In this document: piece by piece, positions 5,935 to 13,206 of the stretch | Numbering within the stretch: the stretch's first letter is position 1 | Layout of the letters: every line of letters begins with the position of its first letter | From: a virus | DNA length: 49,802 nucleotides | Virus record (IMG/VR): IMGVR_UViG_3300026332_000001 | Location: 1 to 49,802 of that record | Direction: 5' to 3' (one strand) | The notes under the pieces: model-generated | The model's database searches: none | The model's input: only the letters and a program-made list of their open reading frames with translations | Told to the model about the DNA's origin: nothing | Made by a program: the position numbers and the translations under genes

Positions 5935-7548
5935 TCACTCAGCCAGTTGCCGCTCACGAATGGTGTTCAGTGTCACGCGAGTGATCCACTTGCCATCTCT
6001 CCAGAACACAGCCAGCATATTCTCAGGGCTTGCCTCTTTCTCAGCAGACACATTGTCTTGCAGAGAGAGCGGGTAGCCATCCAGTTCGTGGTCCAGATCA
6101 ACAAACAGACGACCCTTGGCACTCTTCTTGTTGCTGTCAGTCTTTGGAGCTTTGAAGATTGCAACGTCCTTACCTTCGATCACTGCGTTGGTTGCCTTTA
6201 CAGCAAAGCCAAAGGTATCACGTGTGTTGCATTGGTAAGTGTAAGAACCAACACCGAATACAACGTTTGCAGCAGCGAAGCCTTTAGCGGCCAAACGATC
6301 CAGAATCTCCAGAGCACGCTTGGCAGTGATTGAGTCACCATAAATCAGACCAATGTGCGAATCAAGCAGTTTGTGACCAGTCGATGTGATAGTACCACCA
6401 AAAGTATCCCACAGAGTCTCAATTGCACCTTTGTATTCTGCCGAACCAACCACTGCATCAAAGTCACCACAGATAACCAGAACAGGATCACCAGAGTCTG
6501 GACGAACAACCAGTTTACCCGGTTGTGGGCCAAAGCCCTCACGTGCCATGATCACTTCCTTCAGGTACGGGTATCCGCGAGTCAACATACCCCAGAAGTC
6601 GTAAGTGTCGCTGACGTTAGATACAATGCCGTTTGGCACGATACGAGTGATCAGGTCACACACGAACATCACTTCAGCGATCAACCGAGTGTCTTCACCA
6701 GCGTAGGTCATCTTTACCGAAATATCGAAAGCTTCTTGTGTCGGATACTCGTAAACACCGTTAAGAATCTCATTCTCAATTGAGATGATGTTGTTCGATG
6801 TTACGGCGTGCTCTGTAGCTGGAACCGAGATGCCAATCAGGCCAGTTGCATCGTAATATCCTTTTGCGTAGGTGATTGCTGGCAGGGTGTCAGTACCAAT
6901 GAACTGAGTCAAGTGGCCGATACCACTACGTGCAGCGTCTTCAATACCACTCATACCACGCATCGAGAAGTCGTGGCACATAACCGAAACAGTGAAGGCA
7001 TCGTAGCAGCCAGTCAGCTTGGTGTAGTGTTCACAAATCTTACGATATTCACGTGCAATCGTTGCGTTGGTTGCTGTCTTCCAAGTGGTGGTGGACAGCG
7101 GAGTTTCATGGTAGTTCACCAGCCAGAAGAAGTCGTCTTTGGTGTTGGTGATGGTCAGGACAGGAATACCCATCGGAACCAACATACCTTCAGGCAGAGA
7201 GCGGAACTCCAGAGGCAGATAGCCCAGATCGTGAAGAGAAGCCATTTGACCTACGGTCGGCAATTCACGACCCAGATAACCCAGCAGGAATTCCTGATAC
7301 TCTTCAATCACTTTGGCTTTTGGTTGAGTGAAGAAGGTGCGTTCCCAGTTTTCAGCCAGCTCTTGTACAGCAGCTTGACCACCAACCCAAACCAGTTTGC
7401 CATCGTAGAAGGCTGTGCAGTTACGGCGGTGAATCTTGTCAGTGCGTGGGGTCAGGTTACTACCCACTTTGGTAGTACCACGACGATACATTGGGCCGTG
7501 ACCCAGTTTGTAACCATCGGTAGCCAGTTGCATCAGAAAGTTACTCAT
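5935..7548 (-). CDS. nadV: Nicotinamide phosphoribosyltransferase-like enzyme (NadV/Nampt family; Namat candidate)
   Basis: A 537-residue enzyme of the Nampt/NadV family. It has the N-terminal LATDGYKLGH strand, the central SVPATEHAV segment, YDFWGMLT and the phosphoribosyl-binding stretch VVRPDSGDP near residue 355. Nampt makes nicotinamide mononucleotide from nicotinamide and PRPP. In the NARP1 pathway a phage relative (Namat) instead joins nicotinamide to ADP-ribose-pyrophosphate to give NAD+ directly. A PRPP-synthetase-like gene sits two genes upstream in transcription order, which is the NARP1 pairing. Sequence reading alone does not separate the two activities. Its start overlaps the previous stop (ATGA). 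Confidence 0.9.
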   Translation of the reverse strand: MSNFLMQLATDGYKLGHGPMYRRGTTKVGSNLTPRTDKIHRRNCTAFYDGKLVWVGGQAAVQELAENWERTFFTQPKAKVIEEYQEFLLGYLGRELPTVGQMASLHDLGYLPLEFRSLPEGMLVPMGIPVLTITNTKDDFFWLVNYHETPLSTTTWKTATNATIAREYRKICEHYTKLTGCYDAFTVSVMCHDFSMRGMSGIEDAARSGIGHLTQFIGTDTLPAITYAKGYYDATGLIGISVPATEHAVTSNNIISIENEILNGVYEYPTQEAFDISVKMTYAGEDTRLIAEVMFVCDLITRIVPNGIVSNVSDTYDFWGMLTRGYPYLKEVIMAREGFGPQPGKLVVRPDSGDPVLVICGDFDAVVGSAEYKGAIETLWDTFGGTITSTGHKLLDSHIGLIYGDSITAKRALEILDRLAAKGFAAANVVFGVGSYTYQCNTRDTFGFAVKATNAVIEGKDVAIFKAPKTDSNKKSAKGRLFVDLDHELDGYPLSLQDNVSAEKEASPENMLAVFWRDGKWITRVTLNTIRERQLAE

Positions 7549-7745
7549 ACGTTCATCTCCTTGTGTGCTTGTTGAAGTGCAGCAATCAGTTCAGCAATCT
7601 CGTCATCAAAGATATGAATCTCAGTATCTCGATCACCACACTTAATAACTACCTTCCGCCATGTTGGCGTCTCTTCCATCACGGGTACAACTTCAACACT
7701 CAGAAGTGACTGCAAACCTTCACTTGTCTTAATCTCTACGTACAT
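7545..7745 (-). CDS. Small hypothetical protein ahead of nadV
   Basis: A 66-residue acidic alpha/beta protein (VEIKTSEGLQSLLSVEVVP, later HIFDDEIAELIAALQQAHKE). I start it at 7745, where AAAGGAG precedes the ATG; a frame from 7775 has no ribosome site. Its stop overlaps the nadV start, so the two are coupled and share the promoter at 7774-7801. Function unknown. Confidence 0.7.
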   Translation of the reverse strand: MYVEIKTSEGLQSLLSVEVVPVMEETPTWRKVVIKCGDRDTEIHIFDDEIAELIAALQQAHKEMNV

Positions 7746-7773
7746 TGTGTCGCTCCTTTGTTTGTGTGGGGCC

Positions 7774-7801
7774 ATCTTAACAGAATGGCCCGCTGTGTCA
7801 A
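7774..7801 (-). promoter_or_regulatory. Early promoter with operator-like inverted repeat
   Basis: TTGACA (7796-7801) and TAAGAT (7774-7779) with a 16-base spacer on the minus strand, driving the 66-residue gene and nadV. A perfect inverted repeat GGGCCAT (7769-7775) / ATGGCCC (7785-7791) straddles the -10 and spacer, a layout suited to a repressor or activator. The leader contains ACAAACAAAGGAG. Confidence 0.75.
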
Positions 7802-7804
7802 CGA

Positions 7805-8614
7805 CTATTTAGCTGGCTGGCAATAGAAACTAGGGTTCATCATCAGCGGTGCATCTTCAGGCAGATAGCACTGTGGCTGAGCTTGTGAGGCCACTACTTG
7901 GGGCTGTACAACAGGCGCCCCTTGAGCCATCACACCATTGATCTGGTTCTGCTGGTCAATCACACGATCAAGTTTATCCTCGATACGTTGGTCCTGCTTT
8001 GCCTGTTCGATCTGTGAAGCTGAGGCATTGACGGTATGGTTGCTATGATTACTAGTCAAAGCACTATACACCATCAAACCTCCCAACGTTCCAGCGAACG
8101 CAGACCCAAACCCGTTTCCATAACCACCATAGCCATAGTGAGGACCATAATAGCTGTTATAGCTATAACCCCGATTATATCCGTACCCACCATAACCGCT
8201 TCCTCCGTAGTAATTTCGTTGTACAACTACCGTGCGATGCACAGTAACTGGGCTGCTCACAGTGCGGATTGGAGCCTTGTAAGCTGGAGCACTGCTCACA
8301 GTCTTCTTGGAAAACCAACCACCAGACGAAGAGCTTGTCATTGCGGCTGGCTTGCTGCTAGACGACACACTCACAGCAGGACGTGTCACCGTTGGTTGGC
8401 TTGCAGGCTTTGCGAAGCCCAATGACTTCAAACTTGTACTGCTCGATGAGCTTGCCGCCCGTGGAGCGGCTGTAGACTTTGGGGTAGAGAAGCTGCTCCG
8501 AGAACTTGAGCTGTAGCTACCACGGCTACTCGATCCAGAGCTGTAACTGCCAGCCTGAGCGGCAACGCTTAGCATCATCAAAGCACCTAACACACAAGAT
8601 ATAAACTTTTTCAA
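7805..8614 (-). CDS. Exported Ser/Gly/Tyr-rich protein
   Basis: A 269-residue protein with a clear Sec signal peptide (MKKF, hydrophobic core ending AAQAG near residue 22). The mature protein is low-complexity: Ser/Arg-rich (about 22-110), then Gly/Tyr-rich repeats (GYGGYGYN type, about 137-170), then a short hydrophobic stretch (FAGTLGGLMVYSAL) and a Gln-rich tail with two Cys. It would be periplasmic or envelope-associated. No enzyme motif is visible. It has its own promoter inside the end of the neighbouring PRPP-synthetase-like gene. An envelope-modifying or superinfection role is speculation. Confidence 0.7.
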   Translation of the reverse strand: MKKFISCVLGALMMLSVAAQAGSYSSGSSSRGSYSSSSRSSFSTPKSTAAPRAASSSSSTSLKSLGFAKPASQPTVTRPAVSVSSSSKPAAMTSSSSGGWFSKKTVSSAPAYKAPIRTVSSPVTVHRTVVVQRNYYGGSGYGGYGYNRGYSYNSYYGPHYGYGGYGNGFGSAFAGTLGGLMVYSALTSNHSNHTVNASASQIEQAKQDQRIEDKLDRVIDQQNQINGVMAQGAPVVQPQVVASQAQPQCYLPEDAPLMMNPSFYCQPAK

Positions 8615-8624
8615 TTTGAATCTC

Positions 8625-9509
8625 CTACATTTTCACTACAGTGAGTTTAGCGTGTGCCTGTTGCGGCAACGTGTCGGTAGTATAGACATGATCGAAGATA
8701 TCTGTCAACACCCCAACACCTTTTGAGAAGATGCCGTGTGTCACGGCCAGCTCAATAGTATAGTCCAGCTTACCCTGATGATAGCCCGGAGATGCTACCT
8801 CAATCGCCCTTGCTACCTCAATGAAGGTGCGACCACCATCACAAATGTCGTCCAGAACAAGCAGCTTGCTGCCAATCCGAAGGTCTTCAGGGTTCAGAAT
8901 ATCCATACCCAGAATCTTACCATCCGCGAGGTTACGCTTCTTGTTGCAATACAAAACATCCTTGGCTCCAACCAGCTTGGCGAAGTCTTCAGTCTTCTTG
9001 GTCGCACCCATATCAGGAGCAACGATTGTCCACTCACGGAAGCTCGATTTGATCTTGCTGAATGCTTTAGACTGCTCAATCACGAAGCACTTGTCCAAAG
9101 CTGCTACGAGAACGTGGCTGTGAGGGTCTACAACGGTCACTGTGGCGTAGTTCTGTGCGTTGATGAGCCGAGCTACCACTTGCACGCTCAGAGCCTCTCC
9201 AGCGTTGCATACGCGGTCCTGACGGGCATACGGGAAGTACGGAATAGTCAGGTCGATCTGTGCAAGCGGATAGACACGACGGAGTGCATCAGTAGCCAAG
9301 AACATCGCCATCAGTTGGTTGCTGTTCTGAATCTTTGCGTACAGGTCGATACACTTAACACGACCAACGCCCGCTGACCAAGCGTCAACCCCACCAGTAT
9401 TAATATTCACACCAACCTCACCACCCGGAAAGGTCATGATGTCAACAGACACACGATGATTGCTATTCGTATCGAGTGTGTAGAACAGGTTTTCGTTGAA
9501 AACGCTCAT
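8625..9509 (-). CDS. prs: Ribose-phosphate pyrophosphokinase-like enzyme (Prs family; Adps candidate)
   Basis: A 294-residue member of the PRPP synthetase family. IPYFPYARQDRV near residues 87-98 is the conserved catalytic flexible-loop region, DPHS near residue 130 is a metal/ATP site, and LVLDDICDGGRTF near residues 217-229 is the PRPP-binding loop. Classical Prs makes PRPP from ribose-5-phosphate and ATP. In NARP1 phages the related Adps pyrophosphorylates ADP-ribose instead. Pairing with the nicotinamide transferase gene supports NAD+ synthesis in either case. The start overlaps the upstream stop (ATGA). Confidence 0.9.
   Translation of the reverse strand: MSVFNENLFYTLDTNSNHRVSVDIMTFPGGEVGVNINTGGVDAWSAGVGRVKCIDLYAKIQNSNQLMAMFLATDALRRVYPLAQIDLTIPYFPYARQDRVCNAGEALSVQVVARLINAQNYATVTVVDPHSHVLVAALDKCFVIEQSKAFSKIKSSFREWTIVAPDMGATKKTEDFAKLVGAKDVLYCNKKRNLADGKILGMDILNPEDLRIGSKLLVLDDICDGGRTFIEVARAIEVASPGYHQGKLDYTIELAVTHGIFSKGVGVLTDIFDHVYTTDTLPQQAHAKLTVVKM
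8679..8708 (-). promoter_or_regulatory. Internal promoter for the exported protein gene
   Basis: TTGACA (8703-8708) and TATACT (8679-8684) with an 18-base spacer on the minus strand. It lies within the last 90 bases of the PRPP-synthetase-like gene and about 65 bases ahead of the exported-protein start. Confidence 0.55.
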
Positions 9510-9721
9510 AGTGATTTCTCCGCTTGTTTGTTAAAGTATCGACGTACTGCATAACCTCGGGTGATACTCCATACTGTACATGCGATGGTAGCTACAGCAG
9601 AGATTACCACAGGATTGGTGAACAGATGCAATGTTACCATGGTGATCAGAAAACTACCAATGGTTCCGATGAATGTATTCGATAGAGTCTCTTTCAACGA
9701 CTGTGTTTTGGATTGTGTCAT
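9506..9721 (-). CDS. Small two-helix membrane protein (DUF7220-like)
   Basis: A 71-residue protein with two hydrophobic segments (about 17-37 and 40-57) ending in an RGYAVRRYFNK motif. The QSKTQSLKE N-terminus and RxYxxRRxFN end resemble a family of small phage membrane proteins that I recall as DUF7220. An AAGGAGG site precedes the ATG, and the promoter at 9748-9776 drives it together with the prs-like gene, whose start it overlaps. Function unknown. Confidence 0.65.
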   Translation of the reverse strand: MTQSKTQSLKETLSNTFIGTIGSFLITMVTLHLFTNPVVISAVATIACTVWSITRGYAVRRYFNKQAEKSL

Positions 9722-9747
9722 AAAGCCTCCTTTGTGTTTGTAGGCAC

Positions 9748-9776
9748 ATCCTACGGGAGAATGTGCCTAGTGTCAA
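9748..9776 (-). promoter_or_regulatory. Early promoter with perfect inverted repeat
   Basis: TTGACA (9771-9776) and TAGGAT (9748-9753), spacer 17, on the minus strand, upstream of the small membrane protein and prs-like gene. A 9-base perfect inverted repeat, TAGGCACAT (9741-9749) / ATGTGCCTA (9761-9769), covers the spacer and -10. The leader again reads ACAAACACAAAGGAGG. Confidence 0.75.
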
Positions 9777-10166
9777 CTACAGTTTTATAGAGAAGCGGTT
9801 ACTCATTTTCTGCATAGTCTCTTCTGGCACATCATGGATTGAGAAGTGACCATGACGGTTCTCGACAATCAAAACTGTGACAGAATACTGATAAGCTTCA
9901 GCCAACTCAATATAGGGTTTCAACTCCTTCTCAGTTGTAAAGGTGTTGGACACTACGATATTATGCAGATCACCCATAGCTTCTTGAGTTTTAGCTTGAC
10001 ACCATTTGTGAGCATTGTGTACCTCACTTGCTTGCCATCTATACTCATTCTCAACGTAGTGCCACATATCAGCTTCGTAATGTCGAGCTTTAAGACCCCA
10101 AGCTAACATCTTAGCGAATGTAGACTTACCTGAACCCGGCAAACCACGAACGAGGTAGAGGTTCAC
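9777..10166 (-). CDS. P-loop nucleotide kinase (polynucleotide-kinase-like)
   Basis: A 129-residue AAA/zeta-toxin/PNK-type P-loop protein. The Walker A motif GLPGSGKST is at residues 8-16, right after a hydrophobic strand, and a later VIVSNTF segment fits the second core strand. Its short length matches minimal 5-prime kinase domains of phages. It sits in one operon with an RNA ligase and a metallophosphoesterase, so RNA 5-prime end healing is a reasonable role; the substrate is not shown by the sequence. Confidence 0.75.
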   Translation of the reverse strand: MNLYLVRGLPGSGKSTFAKMLAWGLKARHYEADMWHYVENEYRWQASEVHNAHKWCQAKTQEAMGDLHNIVVSNTFTTEKELKPYIELAEAYQYSVTVLIVENRHGHFSIHDVPEETMQKMSNRFSIKL

Positions 10167-10582
10167 AGAAGAATCTTCTCACGTACAATCTCACGTGCCA
10201 TATCTGAAGTAACCAGAGTACGGAGGATAGACTTCAGGTCAGCCCCGATACGTTCACGCTCAGCCCGCAGCTCACGAACGATGATTTCATTGGCAATCGT
10301 TTTGATCGAATCTTCCAGTTCAGCTTTCACTTCACCATCAATCGCAGCCTTGATTGCAGCCTTGATCTTAGGGTCTTTTGCAACCCAACGTGGAGAGTAG
10401 TACGAACCAGAATTCTCCATCATACCCTGAAGACAAGCTTCAACCTTTGCGTCGATACCACGCTTGATGATATCGTCTTTGATGTTGTTTGTGACTTCCT
10501 GACCAATATCAACTTCCAGTTCAGGGTTAGAAGCCAGCAGGTCACGCAGGCTTTGTGTGTCCAAGCGAATCTTAATAGTCAT
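10163..10582 (-). CDS. Helical, highly charged protein of unknown function
   Basis: A 139-residue, Lys/Glu/Ile-rich, mostly helical protein (KAAIKAAIDGEVKAELEDSIK and a C-terminal RELRAERERIGADLKSIL helix) that probably forms coiled coils. It lies between the RNA ligase and the P-loop kinase with overlapping starts and stops (ATGA and TAATG types), so it is co-translated with them. No domain recognised. Confidence 0.65.
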   Translation of the reverse strand: MTIKIRLDTQSLRDLLASNPELEVDIGQEVTNNIKDDIIKRGIDAKVEACLQGMMENSGSYYSPRWVAKDPKIKAAIKAAIDGEVKAELEDSIKTIANEIIVRELRAERERIGADLKSILRTLVTSDMAREIVREKILL

Positions 10583-11484
10583 TATTGTGCTCCCATTTCA
10601 AAGTATTTTTCGATGACAGCTCGACGATCAGCCTCACCCACTGCAATCCAATTATCTTCTGACCACCACCGGGTGATATAATGTACAACACTGTAGAATT
10701 CTTCGTCAATCGTTTTCAAGAATTCTTCCTTGTTGTTGAACATCTGACCCACCTTCTTATCACCCATTCGCATTAAGAACTTCTTTGAGAGGTAGTGTGG
10801 AGACTTTATCTTCATGACAGTTTGACGTGTCTGAGCATCAATCACCATCCAACCCTCATGCTTACACTCTCGCACCATCTCCCATAGCTCACCAAAGGTT
10901 CCACGGAATACCTCTGGACGTTTAGCACCGACCAGTCTAGCAAAATCGTCAAGCTGAGCCTCAGATGCCATCTCACCTTCGTAGGTTGTGTGTTGCATAT
11001 ACCGAGCGCCGATCAGGTAAGCACCAGCTTCTTCCTCAACGATGTGTGGATCAGATGGATCACAGATTTCAAATAGTACTGTGAAATTACAGGCCATGAT
11101 TTCAATACCCGGAAGCTTCTCGATGTACTGGCGAGCCAATACAGAAAAGTCAGAGTCCAGAGAACCAGTTGTCGAGACAACCAACTCACCATTCCAGTAT
11201 CGGCAAGCAGCCATGAAGCCATTCACCTTACGTGGGGCAATGATTGGTGTTGAAGGCCGAAGTTCAGACCCAGTATTGTTCTCATGGTAATTGAACACCT
11301 TCGTGAAAGGCCAGATCACTTTGTTACCAGCATCATCTAACACCATACCACGTGCTTCTACCAGCAGAGGGTCGGTTTCCCAGAGTGCATCATAGAAGAC
11401 CTTACGCGCGTACTTGAAGACCGAGAGGCCGTTCTCATAACGCTTCTGCTTCACTAGCCCAGCTTCAATCAGTCGTTCAAACAT
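10582..11484 (-). CDS. RNA ligase (nucleotidyltransferase superfamily)
   Basis: A 300-residue ligase. The active-site lysine motif is KVNGF near residue 88, within a PRKVNGFMAA segment. Motif IIIa/IV-like strands follow (CNFTVLFEICDP, HEGWMVIDA near 207) and motif V is VMKIKSPHYL near 223. The N-terminal EARGMVLDD and FTKVFNYHEN stretch is typical of T4 Rnl1-type and related phage RNA ligases. It seals 5-phosphate/3-hydroxyl RNA ends, classically to repair tRNAs cut by host anticodon nucleases. The neighbouring P-loop kinase and the large tRNA array fit that role. Confidence 0.85.
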   Translation of the reverse strand: MFERLIEAGLVKQKRYENGLSVFKYARKVFYDALWETDPLLVEARGMVLDDAGNKVIWPFTKVFNYHENNTGSELRPSTPIIAPRKVNGFMAACRYWNGELVVSTTGSLDSDFSVLARQYIEKLPGIEIMACNFTVLFEICDPSDPHIVEEEAGAYLIGARYMQHTTYEGEMASEAQLDDFARLVGAKRPEVFRGTFGELWEMVRECKHEGWMVIDAQTRQTVMKIKSPHYLSKKFLMRMGDKKVGQMFNNKEEFLKTIDEEFYSVVHYITRWWSEDNWIAVGEADRRAVIEKYFEMGAQ

Positions 11485-11485
11485 A

Positions 11486-11707
11486 CTATTGCTCCAGTTT
11501 TACAATGCCTTGGAAGACATTGTATTCATCAATTATCCACTGTTCACCATGTACACCATCTGGAATGGATACACCAGCAAACTCATCACCAACTACAATA
11601 CTGGTTGCCATTACAATGAATGGTGGTTGATCCTTGTGGATCATCAGTGTTCCCGGCATAACATCTGGTAGGTTTCTCTCATCTTGCTCAATCACCATCT
11701 TAGTCAT
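11486..11707 (-). CDS. Hypothetical protein
   Basis: A 73-residue, likely beta-rich protein (MPGTLMIHKDQPPFIVMATSIV) with an acidic character. It begins in a 4-base overlap with the metallophosphoesterase gene and ends just before the RNA ligase. No domain recognised; the context is the RNA-repair-like operon. Confidence 0.65.
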   Translation of the reverse strand: MTKMVIEQDERNLPDVMPGTLMIHKDQPPFIVMATSIVVGDEFAGVSIPDGVHGEQWIIDEYNVFQGIVKLEQ

Positions 11708-12282
11708 TCTCGTTCTCCTGTGTGGTGGTCGTTGGCAACAAACTCTTGCTTAGCCATGTGAATCTTTATTTCAGCCAGAGAGAATACCTGATGATCAGGG
11801 TGGTTGTCAATACCAACATCCAGACGCCGACCACGTGGCTTCATAGATCCGTGGCAATGACCATGCAGGTGCCATGCACCGTGGTGTGCCTTGTTCCAAG
11901 TCTCCAGAGGGTAGTGGAACAGAACAACCTTATTACGTTCGATAGTGATTTCCTTATAGTCGCAAATCTCTTTGACGTGAGCCAGATTAGCTTGTTCGAT
12001 CTTATCCCACAATCCATCTTGACAATGGTTACCTTTGATGAATGTGATATTACCATTCAGCTCTTTGATCAGGTCGATGACCTTCTGTGCACCCTTGCTA
12101 CCAGTGAATACGAAGTCGCCCAGGTGATACACATCATCCATCAGACCCACTAGGGAGTTCCAACGGTTGATAATCTCATCGCGTTGCTCTTCGAATGTCC
12201 AAGGACGATTGCAGTATTCGATGATGTTTTTATGGTCTACATGCAGATCACTTGTAAACCAGATTTGTTTAGCGTCACTCAT
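11704..12282 (-). CDS. Calcineurin-like metallophosphoesterase
   Basis: A 192-residue phosphoesterase with the full metal-binding set: SDLHVDH near residues 11-17, GDF near 56, GNH near 86 and HGHCHG near 140. Single-domain members act as phosphomono- or phosphodiesterases, including 2,3-cyclic phosphate or nucleotide hydrolases. In this operon, next to a ligase and a kinase, it could supply the 3-prime end healing step of RNA repair, though other substrates are equally possible. Confidence 0.85.
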   Translation of the reverse strand: MSDAKQIWFTSDLHVDHKNIIEYCNRPWTFEEQRDEIINRWNSLVGLMDDVYHLGDFVFTGSKGAQKVIDLIKELNGNITFIKGNHCQDGLWDKIEQANLAHVKEICDYKEITIERNKVVLFHYPLETWNKAHHGAWHLHGHCHGSMKPRGRRLDVGIDNHPDHQVFSLAEIKIHMAKQEFVANDHHTGERE

Positions 12283-12719
12283 ACGTACCCTCTCTCCAAA
12301 ATATCCATTTGCTTGATGTACTTGGCAATACGCTTCAAGTTACCTTCTCTGAAGCTGCTTGCCAGATTGAACATAGTATCGCACTTCTTGACTTCAGTTG
12401 CAAGCACTGATCCTAACACTTTATTCATGTAGTCAGGATAAGTCTCACCAGCCACCTTGGTAACACACTGTACCACTTCAGCGATACAAACACCAAACAC
12501 TTTCTCGATGTCTCGGTAGGTGGTTGCTGTGTCTTCAATGGTGTCATGCAGGTAGCAGCAAGCTAAGATTGTGGAACGCAACTCAGGGAATGTGTCACGA
12601 CCTCCAGCGAGCTTTGCAACACCACTCAGGTGAAACATATAAGGATTCTCGCCATATTTCTGACCAACATGAGCAGTGATAGCAAACTGTTGTGCTTGAG
12701 TTACACGATCATAATCCAT
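12279..12719 (-). CDS. HD-domain hydrolase, SpoT/MESH1-like
   Basis: A 146-residue HD phosphohydrolase. It has the SpoT-type N-terminal helix with AHVGQKYGENPYMFHLSGVA (first metal His), then CCYLHDTIEDTATTY, the HD-x-x-ED pattern diagnostic of the ppGpp hydrolase branch. There is no synthetase, TGS or ACT domain, so it resembles small alarmone hydrolases. It may lower (p)ppGpp or a related signal nucleotide during infection; substrate is inferred. The stop overlaps the metallophosphoesterase start. Confidence 0.8.
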   Translation of the reverse strand: MDYDRVTQAQQFAITAHVGQKYGENPYMFHLSGVAKLAGGRDTFPELRSTILACCYLHDTIEDTATTYRDIEKVFGVCIAEVVQCVTKVAGETYPDYMNKVLGSVLATEVKKCDTMFNLASSFREGNLKRIAKYIKQMDILERGYV

Positions 12720-12737
12720 AGTGCCTCCAAATTTTAG

Positions 12738-12766
12738 GGATAAGAAAGCCCGCCTTGTGGGCGGGC
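12738..12766 (-). terminator. Rho-independent terminator
   Basis: On the minus strand GCCCGCC, CACAA loop and GGCGGGC are followed by TTTCTTATC, 7 bases after the stop of the gene at 12774-13196. It precedes the HD-hydrolase gene, giving a transcription break between the two. Confidence 0.85.
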
Positions 12767-12773
12767 AGACATA

Positions 12774-13196
12774 TTACTGCTGAGGCTCGATCAGAGCCAA
12801 CACTACAGCGTTCAGAGGCTTGACCATTACGTCTTGAGTTACAACGTTGCCCTTACGGGTAACAGAGAACTTCACTTTCTCGACCAGCTTGGAAGCCAGA
12901 GCCAGATTCACACCAATAGGAGAGAAGCCAGCTTGGAGCTGGATGCCTTCAGGCAGTGCCATACTCACAGTTTGGTCTTCATTCTGGTACACGGCCCACT
13001 GTGTGTCACGCAGGTTATGCATGCGGACAGCTACAGCCATACCCAGATAACGGTTGCCTTGGTGGTCTTTCTGCTCAGTCACGAAGCGGCCAGTCTTCGA
13101 AGTTTCATCGAGACGGTAGCCCAGAGCGTACATGAAGTTCAGAACAGATCGGACTTGAACTACGGTGGTGTCAACTTTGTTGAATTCTTGTGTCAT
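12774..13196 (-). CDS. Hypothetical protein
   Basis: A 140-residue soluble protein of mixed alpha/beta content, with the middle (RYLGMAVAVRMHNLRDTQWAV) likely forming a beta-sheet. I start it at 13196, where AAGGAG lies 6 bases upstream; a frame from 13220 would overlap the DNA ligase gene without its own ribosome site. A terminator follows it. No family recognised. Confidence 0.7.
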   Translation of the reverse strand: MTQEFNKVDTTVVQVRSVLNFMYALGYRLDETSKTGRFVTEQKDHQGNRYLGMAVAVRMHNLRDTQWAVYQNEDQTVSMALPEGIQLQAGFSPIGVNLALASKLVEKVKFSVTRKGNVVTQDVMVKPLNAVVLALIEPQQ

Positions 13197-13206
13197 TTGG
13201 TTCTCC

